A stretch of DNA of 33,123 bases, from NCBI GenBank assembly GCA_024277595.1, contig JAJRUV010000144.1, positions 1 through 33,123 on the forward strand. The letters are read 5' to 3'. The position numbers and the translations under genes are program-made. Source of the stretch: Gammaproteobacteria bacterium (GTDB lineage Bacteria; Pseudomonadota; Gammaproteobacteria; Thiohalospirales; Thiohalospiraceae). Shown here one piece after another: positions 1 through 8,225 of this stretch. Below the pieces are notes generated by a model, which saw only the letters and a program-made list of their open reading frames with translations, ran no database searches and was not told the DNA's origin. Within the stretch, counting starts at the first letter, position 1. The number at the start of each line of letters is the position of its first letter.

Positions 1-770
1 ACAAGTGGCTCTTCATGCTCGCGCCGGGGTTGGCGGCAGTGACTGCCCTGCTGACTTTTGTCGTGGTGCCCTTTGGCCCACCTTTGACCCTTTTCGGTCA
101 CGAAATGCCCCTGGTGGTCATCGACCTGAATATCGGGGTGCTCTTTTTTCTCGGCTTATCGTCGCTGGCCGTCTATGGCATGGCTCTGGGGGGCTGGGCC
201 TCAAACTCGAAATATTCGCTGCTTGGTGCGATTCGTGGATTATCACAGCTGATCAGCTACGAGTTGGCGATGGGGCTGGCAGTCGTTCCGGTGGTGATGC
301 TGGCACGTTCCTTTTCGCTGACCGATATTGTCATGGCTCAGTCTGAGGTGCCTTTTGCTCTGGTGAACCCGTTGGCCTTTCTGATTTTTCTGATCAGCAT
401 CGTTGCTGAAAGCAAGCGGATTCCCTTTGATCTGCCCGAGGCCGAGAATTAACTGGTCGGTGGTTTCCATACCGAGTATTCAGGAATGAGGTTCGGGCTT
501 TTCTTCGTCGGCGAATATATCAATCTGGTCATTCTGGGGTCGATGCTGACGGTCTTTTTTCTTGGCGGCTGGATGGGCCCCTGGTTGCCGGGTGTCGTCT
601 GGTTCAGTATCAAGGTTCTGCTGGTCTGTTTCTTCTTTATCTGGGTGCGCGGCACCCTGCCGCGATTGCGCTATGATCAGTTGATGCACTTTGGCTGGAA
701 AATTCTGCTGCCCCTGGCTCTGCTCAACGTGATTTTGACCGGTGCGGTCTTGCTCTGGAGGCAAGGATGA
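1..770 (+). pseudogene. nuoH: NADH-quinone oxidoreductase subunit H (NuoH), 5'-partial and interrupted by an in-frame stop
   Basis: NuoH is the membrane subunit of complex I that forms the quinone chamber next to the hydrophilic arm. The window opens inside the gene: frame 3 reads without a break from base 3 (KWLFMLAPG...) to a TAA at 450-452, then continues in the same frame to the TGA at 768-770. The residues on both sides of the TAA, LPEAEN and LVGGFHTEYSGMRFG, belong to one continuous and highly conserved NuoH loop (usual form PEAE-x-ELV-x-G-[FY]-H-x-EYSGM). The TAA stands exactly where the conserved Glu codon is expected, so a single GAA-to-TAA change explains it. No base is gained or lost. 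The end overlaps nuoI by ATGA. It is a nonsense mutant or a sequence error; the Met at 486 lacks a credible ribosome binding site for a restart. Confidence 0.88.
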
Positions 771-1297
771 GTCTCTGGCGCGATATCAAAGGAACACTGG
801 AGCCTTTCTGGATCACCCTGCGCAATATGCTGCGCAAGCCGGTGACCATTCAGTATCCGGAAGAACGCCCTGAAATTGCCCCACGTTATCGGGGGCGTTT
901 GATATTGACCCGTGATCCCGATGGTCAGGAGCGTTGTGTGGCCTGCCATCTGTGCAGCGGAATCTGCCCGGTCGATTGTATTTCGATGCAGGCAGTTGAG
1001 GGTGAAGATGGTCGTCGCTATGCGGCCTGGTTTCGGATCAATTTCAGCCGTTGTATTTTCTGTGGGCTCTGTACCGAAGCCTGTCCGACCCTGGCCATTC
1101 AGGTTACAGGTGATTTTGAGCTGGCCAATCGCAATCCGCTGGAAACGGTGTGGGAAAAGGAAGATCTGCTGGTCGATCACTGTGGCCAGGAGCCCGGCTA
1201 TAATTTCTACCGTCATGCCGGGATCGGAGTGGCGGCAAAACGTGGAGAAAACCCCGGTGAAGACAAGCCGGTTGATGTGAAGGATTTGTTACCGTGA
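767..1297 (+). CDS. nuoI: NADH-quinone oxidoreductase subunit I (NuoI), 2x[4Fe-4S] ferredoxin-like subunit
   Basis: NuoI carries the two tetranuclear clusters N6a and N6b that pass electrons along the peripheral arm of complex I towards quinone. The 176-residue protein shows both CxxCxxCxxxCP motifs: Cys57, 60, 63, 67 and Cys96, 99, 102, 106. Length and motif spacing are normal for the family. The N-terminal amphipathic stretch ([14 protein letters not shown]) is the usual membrane-surface helix. The ATG overlaps the nuoH stop (ATGA at 767-770), so translation is probably coupled to nuoH. The premature stop in nuoH could therefore have a polar effect here. Confidence 0.97.
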   Translation: MSLWRDIKGTLEPFWITLRNMLRKPVTIQYPEERPEIAPRYRGRLILTRDPDGQERCVACHLCSGICPVDCISMQAVEGEDGRRYAAWFRINFSRCIFCGLCTEACPTLAIQVTGDFELANRNPLETVWEKEDLLVDHCGQEPGYNFYRHAGIGVAAKRGENPGEDKPVDVKDLLP

Positions 1298-1320
1298 GGC
1301 CTGAGATGAGAAGGTTTTCC

Positions 1321-1350
1321 GCCTTACTCCTTACGCCTCACTCCTCACGA
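1321..1350. repeat. Degenerate heptamer repeat in the nuoI-nuoJ gap
   Basis: Read on the minus strand this stretch breaks into 7-base units of the type aggagtg / aggcgta / aggagta / aggcg. These are variants of the aggcgtg and gggcgtt units at 4054-4158. About four degenerate copies are visible. It lies in a 70-base gap (1298-1367) of an otherwise tightly packed operon and codes for nothing. Confidence 0.6.
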
Positions 1351-1367
1351 TCCTGAAGGTGTACACA

Positions 1368-1892
1368 ATGGCAACCTGGATCTTCTACATACTCGGTGCC
1401 GTCGCAGTGATTGCGACAGCGATGGCAGTCACCCGGCGTAACCCGGTACATGCGGTTATCTATCTGGTTAACAGCTTCTTTGCTCTGGCCCTGATCTTCT
1501 ACCTGCTCGGGGCACCACTGGTGGCAGCCTGGGAGGTGATTATCTATGCCGGGGCGATCATGGTGCTTTTCCTTTTCATCATCATGATGCTTGAACTCTC
1601 ACCCGGTGAAGATGCGGATCGCAAAGGGCCGGGCCCTTTACAGTGGTTGCCGGTTCTGCTGATCGGGGGTTCCTTGCTGGCCTGTACCCTGCTGATGTTA
1701 CAGCTTGATCCGGGTGGTGGACAGGAGCTGCCACACTGGTACGCGTCTCCACGCGATTTTGGTTATGCTCTTTTTCACGAGTATGCACTGGCGGTCGAGG
1801 TTGTCTCTTTTCAATTACTGTTTGCTGCCGTTGGCGCTTTTTACGTTGGTCGTGCCGATGAGCGTAAAGAAAAGATGGGAGACGCGACATGA
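1368..1892 (+). CDS. nuoJ: NADH-quinone oxidoreductase subunit J (NuoJ)
   Basis: NuoJ is a five-helix membrane subunit of complex I, involved in coupling the quinone site to the antiporter-like subunits. The 174-residue product is strongly hydrophobic, starts with a helix (WIFYILGAVAVIATAMAV) followed by the typical RRNPVHAVIYLV segment, and contains the conserved YAGAIMVLFLFIIMMLE helix. The ATG at 1368 is preferred over the in-frame GTG at 1359 because AAGG at 1355-1358 lies 9 bases upstream of it. The stop overlaps the nuoK start. The heptamer repeat lies just upstream. Confidence 0.96.
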   Translation: MATWIFYILGAVAVIATAMAVTRRNPVHAVIYLVNSFFALALIFYLLGAPLVAAWEVIIYAGAIMVLFLFIIMMLELSPGEDADRKGPGPLQWLPVLLIGGSLLACTLLMLQLDPGGGQELPHWYASPRDFGYALFHEYALAVEVVSFQLLFAAVGAFYVGRADERKEKMGDAT

Positions 1893-2194
1893 TCGTGCCT
1901 TTTCATCATCTGCTGGTGCTGGCAACCCTGCTTTTTCTGCTCGGGTTGATGGCTGTGCTGGTGCGGCGCAACCTGATCATGATTCTGATCGGAGTCGAGA
2001 TCATGCTCAACGCCGCAGGGCTGGTTCTGGTCGGAGCCAGTGCTCTCTGGCAGCAGATCGATGGTCAGGTCCTGGTGATTTTTCTGATGGCTTTGACTTC
2101 GGCGGAGGTTTCAATCTCGCTGGCGATGGTTGTCTATCTGAATCGACGCAAGAAAACGGTTGATGTGCGTGCTTTTGACGAGTTGAGGGGCTGA
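1889..2194 (+). CDS. nuoK: NADH-quinone oxidoreductase subunit K (NuoK)
   Basis: A 101-residue protein with three membrane helices, the normal NuoK size and the MrpC-like part of the complex I proton path. The conserved glutamate helix is seen as IMILIGVEIMLNAAGLVLV, and a second acidic helix as LMALTSAEVSISLAMVVYL. ATGA overlap with nuoJ at 1889-1892; the last base of its stop is the first base of the nuoL ATG, so the three genes are probably translationally coupled. Confidence 0.97.
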   Translation: MIVPFHHLLVLATLLFLLGLMAVLVRRNLIMILIGVEIMLNAAGLVLVGASALWQQIDGQVLVIFLMALTSAEVSISLAMVVYLNRRKKTVDVRAFDELRG

Positions 2195-4053
2195 TGGATT
2201 CTCGACTGCTGCTGTTACTGATTATTTTGCCGCTGACTGGTGGGGTTCTCAACGCCTGCTTTGGTTGTCGTTTGCCGCGTCAGATGCGAGCACTTCTGGC
2301 GATCAGCAGTGTTCTGGCCAGTTTTGTCCTGACTCTGATCTGTTGGCCATTGGCCGCTGATGGTGGAACCCAGGTAACCCTCTTTACCTGGCTGAAAAGC
2401 AGTGGTCTTCAGGCTGATATCGGTCTGTTCTTCGATCCTCTGGCGGCAAGCATGACCCTGATGGTGACCGGGGTTGCCAGTTTGATCCATATCTATGCCG
2501 CCGGTTATATGGAGTATGAAGAAGATCAGGCGCGCTTTTTTGCTCTGCTCAACCTTTTTGTCTTTGCCATGCTCTGCATTTTGCTGGCCGACAACCTGCT
2601 GTTGCTGTTTCTAGGCTGGGAAGGTGTTGGTTTCTGTAGCTACGGGCTGATCGGTTTCTGGTACCAGAAAAAGGAAAATGCTCTGGCCGGGCGCAAGGCT
2701 TTTATTGTTACCCGGATCGGCGATCTTTTCTTTACCATCGCTCTGTTGTGGCTGTTTGCTCTGCTCGGTACGGTTAATATTGCCGAAATCAATTTGCGCG
2801 CGACAGAGCTTGACCCGTTGTTGATTACGCCACTGGTTCTGCTGCTGCTCGGTGGCGCCTGTGGCAAAAGTGCCCAGTTGCCATTAATGACCTGGCTGCC
2901 AGATGCCATGGCCGGGCCGACTCCGGTTTCGGCATTGATTCATGCCGCGACCATGGTTACCGCCGGGGTCTATCTGCTTTGTCGCCTTTTTCCGCTGGTT
3001 TCCCTCTCAAGTGTCGGGATGGCGACCATCGCCTGTATCGGGGCGGCAACCGCGCTCTATGCCGCCAGCTGTGCGCTGGAGCAGCGTGAAATCAAGCGGG
3101 TACTGGCCTATTCGACCATGAGCCAGATCGGTTACATGTTTATGGCCGTCGGGGTTGGCAGCGTTGCCGCGGCAATCAATCATCTGCTGGTCCATGCATT
3201 TTTCAAAGCCTTACTGTTTATGGGGGCTGGTGCTCTGATTCACCTTGCCGGAGGTGAGAATGATATTTTTAAAATGGGTGGCCTGAAACAGAAGAATCCT
3301 TTTCTGTTCTGGTTGTTCCTGATCGGTATCCTCTGTCTGGCAGGAGCCCCCCTGACGGGTGGTTTCTTCTCCAAGGACGCAATCCTGTTGACCGCTTTTT
3401 CACGAGGTGATGGTCTCTCGGCAATCCTCTGGGGAGTCGGTGTCTTTACCGCCGGGTTGACATCTTTTTACAGTTTCCGGCTGCTTTATCTGGTGTTCTT
3501 TGGTGACTATCGTGGAGATAAATCGGCCCATCATCTTTCACCTCTGCTGATCTGGACCCTGCCATTGCTGGCATTATTGGGGCTGTTCGGCGGGTTGATC
3601 AATCTGCCGCATTTCTATGGTGGCAGTGAGATGCTCAGTCACTGGCTGGGGGTCGCACCTGCTCTGGAGCTGCCACTGCCGACTGAAATCGGGCTGTTGG
3701 CCCTGATGACGCTCTTTTTTGTCGCGGGCTGGTTGCCTGCGCACCTGTTTTATCGAAAGTACCAGCCGGAAGCGGAGACTCCCTGGCGACGTTTTCTTCT
3801 GCAGGGTTGGCGTTTCGATGCTCTGTACGAACGGGTCATTCTGCAACCCTATCGTTTTGTTGCCAATTTTTGCTGGATCGGTGGTGACAAGGCGTTGATC
3901 GACGGTGTGATTGAGGGGATCGGTCGTACCCTGTTGCACTGGGGTGGTTATTTCCGCCAGTTGGCTACCGGACAAGTTTCGTTCTATCTGCAAGGTTTTG
4001 CCTGGGGGCTGCTGCTGATGCTGGGCTGGCTGCTGCTTAAGGCTGTGACTTAG
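2194..4053 (+). CDS. nuoL: NADH-quinone oxidoreductase subunit L (NuoL), distal antiporter-like subunit
   Basis: NuoL is the outermost proton-pumping subunit of complex I, related to Mrp antiporters. The 619-residue polytopic protein contains the hallmark core (LGWEGVGFCSYGLIGFWY; GKSAQLPLMTWLPDAMAGPTPVSALIHAATMVTAGVYL; KRVLAYSTMSQIGYM). The key Glu of the WEGVG helix and the Lys of GKSAQLP are present. A long C-terminal extension ending in a further hydrophobic helix (LQGFAWGLLLMLGWLLLKAV) fits the lateral helix and last membrane segment of NuoL. Length is normal. It is followed directly by the heptamer repeat. Confidence 0.98.
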   Translation: MDSRLLLLLIILPLTGGVLNACFGCRLPRQMRALLAISSVLASFVLTLICWPLAADGGTQVTLFTWLKSSGLQADIGLFFDPLAASMTLMVTGVASLIHIYAAGYMEYEEDQARFFALLNLFVFAMLCILLADNLLLLFLGWEGVGFCSYGLIGFWYQKKENALAGRKAFIVTRIGDLFFTIALLWLFALLGTVNIAEINLRATELDPLLITPLVLLLLGGACGKSAQLPLMTWLPDAMAGPTPVSALIHAATMVTAGVYLLCRLFPLVSLSSVGMATIACIGAATALYAASCALEQREIKRVLAYSTMSQIGYMFMAVGVGSVAAAINHLLVHAFFKALLFMGAGALIHLAGGENDIFKMGGLKQKNPFLFWLFLIGILCLAGAPLTGGFFSKDAILLTAFSRGDGLSAILWGVGVFTAGLTSFYSFRLLYLVFFGDYRGDKSAHHLSPLLIWTLPLLALLGLFGGLINLPHFYGGSEMLSHWLGVAPALELPLPTEIGLLALMTLFFVAGWLPAHLFYRKYQPEAETPWRRFLLQGWRFDALYERVILQPYRFVANFCWIGGDKALIDGVIEGIGRTLLHWGGYFRQLATGQVSFYLQGFAWGLLLMLGWLLLKAVT

Positions 4054-4158
4054 AGGCGTTGGGCGTTGGGCGTTGGGCGTTGGGCGTTGGGCGTTGGGCG
4101 TTGGGCGTTGGGCGTTGGGCGTGAGGCGTGAGGCGTGAGGCGTGAGGCGTTGGGTGTG
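4054..4158. repeat. Perfect-register heptamer tandem repeat, 15 units, between nuoL and nuoM
   Basis: Fifteen consecutive 7-base units without register loss (105 bases): one aggcgtt, eight identical gggcgtt (4061-4116), one gggcgtg, three aggcgtg, one aggcgtt and one gggtgtg. The array begins directly after the nuoL stop. It is a short-sequence tandem repeat that splits an otherwise overlapping operon, and is likely to vary in length by slippage. The minus strand reads through it as an open frame with the period PTPNAQR, which is a by-product of the 7-base period, not a gene. Confidence 0.97.
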
Positions 4159-4200
4159 AAGGCTGCACTTGCAGGTTTATAATAAAGGATAGATGGATCC

Positions 4201-5709
4201 ATGACATTTGTGTCGTTAACAGAATTGCCGATTCTCAGCCTGATTTTGTGGTTGCCACTTGCTGGCACTCTGCTGTGTCTGCTGTTTCGGCATTCCAACT
4301 TTGCCTGTCGCTGGCTGGCCCTGTTAACGACCGGTGCCGTTCTGGTTCTGGCCATCTGTTTATTTGTTGGCTTGCCCACGGCACCAGGTTGGCTGATCAG
4401 GGAAGATTATGCCTGGATTCCGACCTTTGGGATCCGTTACAGTCTGGCGTTGGATGGTATTTCCCTGTTGCTGGTCTCTTTAACGGCCGTACTTCAGGTG
4501 GCAGCGGTGTTGATCAGCTGGAAACAGAAAGAGCATCCGGCCCTGTTTTATGCTCTGGTTTTGTTGCTTGAAACCGGAATTATCGGGGTTTTTCTGGCGA
4601 CAGACCTGATTCTGTTCTACCTTTTCTGGGAACTGATGCTGATCCCGATGCTTTTCCTGATCGGTGTTTGGGGGCATGGAAATCGGGTTTATGCCGCCCT
4701 CAAGTTTTTCTTTTTTACCCTTGCGGGCAGTCTTTGTATGCTGCTGGCAATTATTACTCTCTACCTGATCCATGGCGAGCAGAGTGGCATTTACAGCTTT
4801 GCCCTGGAAAGCCTGATGCAGACACAGTTGTCGCCCGGCATCGAAATGTTGCTCTATGGCGGTTTTCTGCTTGCTTTTGTTGTCAAGGTACCGCTTTTTC
4901 CCTTTCATACCTGGTTGCCTGATGCGCACACTGAAGCACCTGCTGCCGGTTCTGTTGATCTGGCCGGATTACTGCTCAAGACCGGTATCTATGGCCTGAT
5001 CCGTTTTGCTTTTCCGCTTTTCCCCCATGCCGCACAACAGAGCTTGCCATTATTGGCCGTTCTGGCCCTGATCGGTATTTTCTATGCAGCCTGGATCGCT
5101 TATGTGCAGACCGATGTCAAACGGGTTGTTGCTTATTCGTCGGTTGCCCATATGGGCTTCGTTATTCTGGGGTTGGCTGCCTGGAACCAACTGGCCTGGG
5201 AAGGGGCCTTGCTGCTGATGGTCAATCATGGGGTAACGACTGGTGGGTTGTTTATTTTGATTGCCATGCTCCAGGATCGTACGGGTTCGCGTGATCTGCG
5301 GGCCCTGGGAGGAATGTGGAAAACCCTGCCCTTCTTCAGTGCTTTCTTCCTGCTTTTTTGCCTGGCTTCGCTGGGGCTGCCGGGGCTTTCCAACTTTGCC
5401 GGTGAGATTCTGGTGCTGCTGGGAGCCTTCGGACGTTGGCCTGTTTTTGCGGCCCTGGCTGCTGCGGGGGTTATCTTTTCAGCGGCGTATATGTTGCGGG
5501 TGGTGCAGGGCGTTCTTTGGGGACCGCTTGGCCAGTTATGTAAAATCGGCGACAAGGATTGCTTGCATGAAGATCTCGACCGGCGGGAATGGCTGTTGTT
5601 GATTCCGTTGGCGTTGCTGGTTGTTTGGCTCGGGATCTACCCGACTACGATTTTGGAGCCCTTACGCGGGCCGATCAGTCTGTTGTTGCAAGGGGGTGGT
5701 CTGCCATGA
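4201..5709 (+). CDS. nuoM: NADH-quinone oxidoreductase subunit M (NuoM), antiporter-like subunit
   Basis: NuoM is the middle antiporter-like proton-pumping subunit. The 502-residue polytopic protein has the diagnostic helices YLFWELMLIPMLFLIGVWG (pumping Glu), VKVPLFPFHTWLPDAHTEAP (Lys and the discontinuous helix) and TDVKRVVAYSSVAHMGFVILG. The start at 4201 follows AAAGGA (4184-4189) at 11 bases; an ATG at 4193 is out of frame. The stop overlaps the nuoN ATG. The 147-base gap upstream, mostly the heptamer repeat, breaks the overlap pattern seen elsewhere in the operon. Confidence 0.97.
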   Translation: MTFVSLTELPILSLILWLPLAGTLLCLLFRHSNFACRWLALLTTGAVLVLAICLFVGLPTAPGWLIREDYAWIPTFGIRYSLALDGISLLLVSLTAVLQVAAVLISWKQKEHPALFYALVLLLETGIIGVFLATDLILFYLFWELMLIPMLFLIGVWGHGNRVYAALKFFFFTLAGSLCMLLAIITLYLIHGEQSGIYSFALESLMQTQLSPGIEMLLYGGFLLAFVVKVPLFPFHTWLPDAHTEAPAAGSVDLAGLLLKTGIYGLIRFAFPLFPHAAQQSLPLLAVLALIGIFYAAWIAYVQTDVKRVVAYSSVAHMGFVILGLAAWNQLAWEGALLLMVNHGVTTGGLFILIAMLQDRTGSRDLRALGGMWKTLPFFSAFFLLFCLASLGLPGLSNFAGEILVLLGAFGRWPVFAALAAAGVIFSAAYMLRVVQGVLWGPLGQLCKIGDKDCLHEDLDRREWLLLIPLALLVVWLGIYPTTILEPLRGPISLLLQGGGLP

Positions 5710-7121
5710 GTTTGCTTGAGCTTCAGGCCTTGCTGCCGCAGATTATTCTGGCCCTCGGGGCAACAGCGATCCTGATGCTGGGGGCCTGGTACCCGTCACG
5801 TAAATGGATTCTGGCAGGGGTGGGTATTGCTCTGGTGGCAGCCCTTTGTGCCGGATTTGTTTCGCCAGCGGTGGCAGAAGTCGCCGGGCTGTACAGTACT
5901 GGTCGTTATGCATGTTTTTTTGTGATTGTCTGGTCACTGCTCGGGGCATTCAGCTTGCTCCTGTCTTTGCGTTATGCGGAGATTCACGATCTTCCTGGGA
6001 GTGAGTACTCGTCGCTGGTTCTGTTTGCAGCCTGCGGGATGGGATTATTGTCAGCAGCAACCTCGCTGATTGGTTTGTTTCTTGGTCTTGAGGCGTTTAC
6101 CCTGGTTTTCTACGTTTTGATTGCCTTCAAGCGCGAAGATCCGCGAGGTGCCGAAGCCGGACTCAAATATCTGGTGATGGGCGCGGTTGCAACCGGATTT
6201 CTGGCCTTTGGAATTTCATTGATCTATGCGGCCAGTGGCAGCTTTCACCTGCCTGAAGCCTTTGTCGGGTTACAGCAGACTGCTGGCGGTATGCGAACAA
6301 TCGGGCTGGTCGGCTGGGCGTTGATTCTTGTGGCAATCGGCTTCAAGGTTTCGCTGGCGCCATTTCATCTCTGGACCCCCGATGTCTATCAGGGTGCTCC
6401 GGCTCCGGTGACGGCTCTGTTGGCGACGGGTTCCAAGGGGGCAGTGTTTGCCGCCCTGGTCCCTTTGTTTACGGCCCTTGGGCCGCTAAAAGCGGATTTG
6501 GAAGTGATTCTCTGGGTTCTGGCCGCCTTGTCGATGCTGGTTGGAACCTTGGCGGCCTTGCCACAACGTAATTTGAAGCGGATGCTTGCCTATTCTTCGG
6601 TTGTCCATATGGGCTATCTGTTGACCGGCTTGCTGGTCGGTGGACGTGTTGGAAACCGTGCTCTTCTCTTCTATCTGCTGGCCTACTCGATAGCGACCCT
6701 GGGGGCTTTCGGGGTGCTGAGTTCGTTTTCGCGGGTTGATGATGAACCACAGGAGTACACTGATTTTCGTGGTCTCGGTTATCTCCATCCACGGCGGAGT
6801 AGTGTTCTGGCGGCTTGTTTACTGTCGTTGGCCGGGATCCCCCCTCTGGTCGGATTTTTTGCCAAATTCGGTATTTTTTCTGCGGCTCTCAAGGGCGGAT
6901 ATCCCGGGCTGGCCCTGATTGGCATCCTGACCGCTCTGGCCTCTCTCTACTATTACCTGTCACCGATTGTTGTCCTCTTTATGCAGCAACGCGATGCCAG
7001 GCAGCTACGTCGTGGCGGCCGCCACGAGTATATCGTTCTGGCCTGCTGTTTTGCGGCAATCCTGTTACTGGGGATTTACCCTGCGCCGTTACTCGACCTG
7101 CTCGGTAGTCTGCTGCCCTGA
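5706..7121 (+). CDS. nuoN: NADH-quinone oxidoreductase subunit N (NuoN), antiporter-like subunit
   Basis: NuoN is the third antiporter-like subunit, next to NuoK/J in the membrane arm. The 471-residue polytopic protein contains VSLAPFHLWTPDVYQGAPAP with the following TGSKGAVFAALVPL, and LKRMLAYSSVVHMGYLLTGL, all typical of NuoN. The ATG at 5706 is chosen because it overlaps the nuoM stop (ATGA). The reading frame is open further upstream to 5589, but that would overlap conserved nuoM sequence. It is the last gene of the operon; no hairpin terminator follows before the next gene 33 bases on. Confidence 0.97.
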   Translation: MSLLELQALLPQIILALGATAILMLGAWYPSRKWILAGVGIALVAALCAGFVSPAVAEVAGLYSTGRYACFFVIVWSLLGAFSLLLSLRYAEIHDLPGSEYSSLVLFAACGMGLLSAATSLIGLFLGLEAFTLVFYVLIAFKREDPRGAEAGLKYLVMGAVATGFLAFGISLIYAASGSFHLPEAFVGLQQTAGGMRTIGLVGWALILVAIGFKVSLAPFHLWTPDVYQGAPAPVTALLATGSKGAVFAALVPLFTALGPLKADLEVILWVLAALSMLVGTLAALPQRNLKRMLAYSSVVHMGYLLTGLLVGGRVGNRALLFYLLAYSIATLGAFGVLSSFSRVDDEPQEYTDFRGLGYLHPRRSSVLAACLLSLAGIPPLVGFFAKFGIFSAALKGGYPGLALIGILTALASLYYYLSPIVVLFMQQRDARQLRRGGRHEYIVLACCFAAILLLGIYPAPLLDLLGSLLP

Positions 7122-7154
7122 TCAGAATCGCTCCAAAGTTACTGGAGGTAAAAA

Positions 7155-7790
7155 ATGAAAATACTTTACGGTATGCCGAATACGCGTTCTTTTCGTGCCC
7201 TCTGGGCGCTTGAGGAGGTGGGAGCCGAGTATCGTTATCAGCTGGTTGATCTTGGTAAGGGGGCGGGGCAGACTCCTGAATTTCGTGCCATGAATCCGGC
7301 GGGAAAGCTGCCGGTGCTGGTTGACGGTAAACTGGTTCTCAGTGAATCGGCCGCTATCTGCAGCTACCTGGCTGAATGTTATCCGCATACGGGGTTGATT
7401 CCTGAGCCGGGGACCGCTGACCGTGCCCGTTATAATCAGTGGTGTTTTTTTGCCCTGACAGAATTGGAGCAGCCGTTGTGGACCATGGCAAAACATAAGT
7501 TTGCCTTGCCGAAAGAATATCGGGTACGTGATGTTCTTGAAACGGCAGCTTTTGAGTTTAAACGTGCAGCACAGGTTCTGGACGCAGGACTTGCTGATCG
7601 TTATTTTCTGGTTGGTGATCGTTTCAGTATGGCCGATCTGCTGGTCGTTCATATTTTGAGTTGGGCCAGAGTTTCCAGAGTCAAGCATGGCTTTTCCCGG
7701 CTTGATGACTATCGGGAAAGGATGATTCAACGTCAGGCCTGGCAGCGAGCCGTTGCGATTGAGAGTGAGAAAACAGGAGGAACAGAGTGA
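7155..7790 (+). CDS. Glutathione S-transferase family protein
   Basis: A 211-residue cytosolic protein with a thioredoxin-fold N-terminal half (MKILYGMPNTRSFRALWALEE, then NPAGKLPVLVDG and SESAAICSYL, the usual cis-Pro and Ser-containing glutathione-site segments) and an alpha-helical C-terminal half with the N-capping/Asp motif near FSMADLLVVHIL. This is the canonical GST layout and length. The substrate cannot be read from the sequence; such proteins conjugate or isomerise electrophiles or act as peroxidases, and many anaerobes lack glutathione, so the true thiol is open. The start has TGGAGG nearby upstream. Its stop overlaps the next gene's GTG, indicating coupling. Confidence 0.9.
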   Translation: MKILYGMPNTRSFRALWALEEVGAEYRYQLVDLGKGAGQTPEFRAMNPAGKLPVLVDGKLVLSESAAICSYLAECYPHTGLIPEPGTADRARYNQWCFFALTELEQPLWTMAKHKFALPKEYRVRDVLETAAFEFKRAAQVLDAGLADRYFLVGDRFSMADLLVVHILSWARVSRVKHGFSRLDDYRERMIQRQAWQRAVAIESEKTGGTE

Positions 7791-8194
7791 GTATAGCGCA
7801 GCAGATTGAACAGTTTTTGACCAGTAGCGCATTCGGTGTGGTCGGTGCGTCAAGCCGTCGTCACAAGTATGGCAACAAGGCGTTGCGGTGCTATCAGCAA
7901 AATGGACGGCGAGCAATCCCGGTCAATCCGGTTGAAAAGGAAATAGAGGGTGAGACCGTTGTGGCTTCAGTCAGTGATCTGCCTGATGAGGTCCAGAGTA
8001 TTTCTCTGATTACCCCGCCGGCGGTGACCGAGAAAGTTGTTGAACAGGCTGCGGCACGGGGGATTAAGAATGTCTGGATGCAGCCTGGTGCCGAGAGTCC
8101 GGCAGCGATTGAGTTTTGTCAGCAGCAGGGGATGAATTTGATTGCTGACGGTAGTTGTGTGTTGGTGGTGCTTGGTTACAGTGAGCCGCATTGA
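7787..8194 (+). CDS. CoA-binding protein (YccU-like, Rossmann fold)
   Basis: A 135-residue single-domain protein of the CoA_binding type: an N-terminal Rossmann strand-loop (FGVVGASSRRHKYGNK) followed by alternating strands and helices (IPVNPVEKEIEG; VQSISLITPPAVTEKVVEQAAARGIKNVWMQPGAES) and the terminal DGSCVLV strand. It resembles the N-terminal domain of succinyl-CoA synthetase alpha and NDP-forming acyl-CoA synthetases but has no catalytic partner domain here. A GTG start at 7787 overlaps the GST stop (GTGA) and follows a strong AGGAGG. Function beyond nucleotide or CoA binding is not known to me. Confidence 0.9.
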   Translation: MSIAQQIEQFLTSSAFGVVGASSRRHKYGNKALRCYQQNGRRAIPVNPVEKEIEGETVVASVSDLPDEVQSISLITPPAVTEKVVEQAAARGIKNVWMQPGAESPAAIEFCQQQGMNLIADGSCVLVVLGYSEPH

Positions 8195-8225
8195 TTTTTC
8201 TTTTTGCGGATAGTTTTTAGGCAAA

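Noticed and set aside
486-770. Second part of nuoH as an independent gene
   Set aside because: The Met is inside a conserved motif, has no ribosome binding site, and the frame joins the upstream part exactly.
4054-4158. CRISPR-like array
   Set aside because: Units are 7 bases and directly adjacent, with no spacers.
4050-4379. Minus-strand open frame with a PTPNAQR-type repeat
   Set aside because: The repeat protein is only the translation of the 7-base DNA array, and the rest of the frame is antisense to nuoM.
7122-7916. 264-codon minus-strand frame opposite the GST and CoA-binding genes
   Set aside because: Shadow of two well-supported plus-strand genes, with no recognisable family features.
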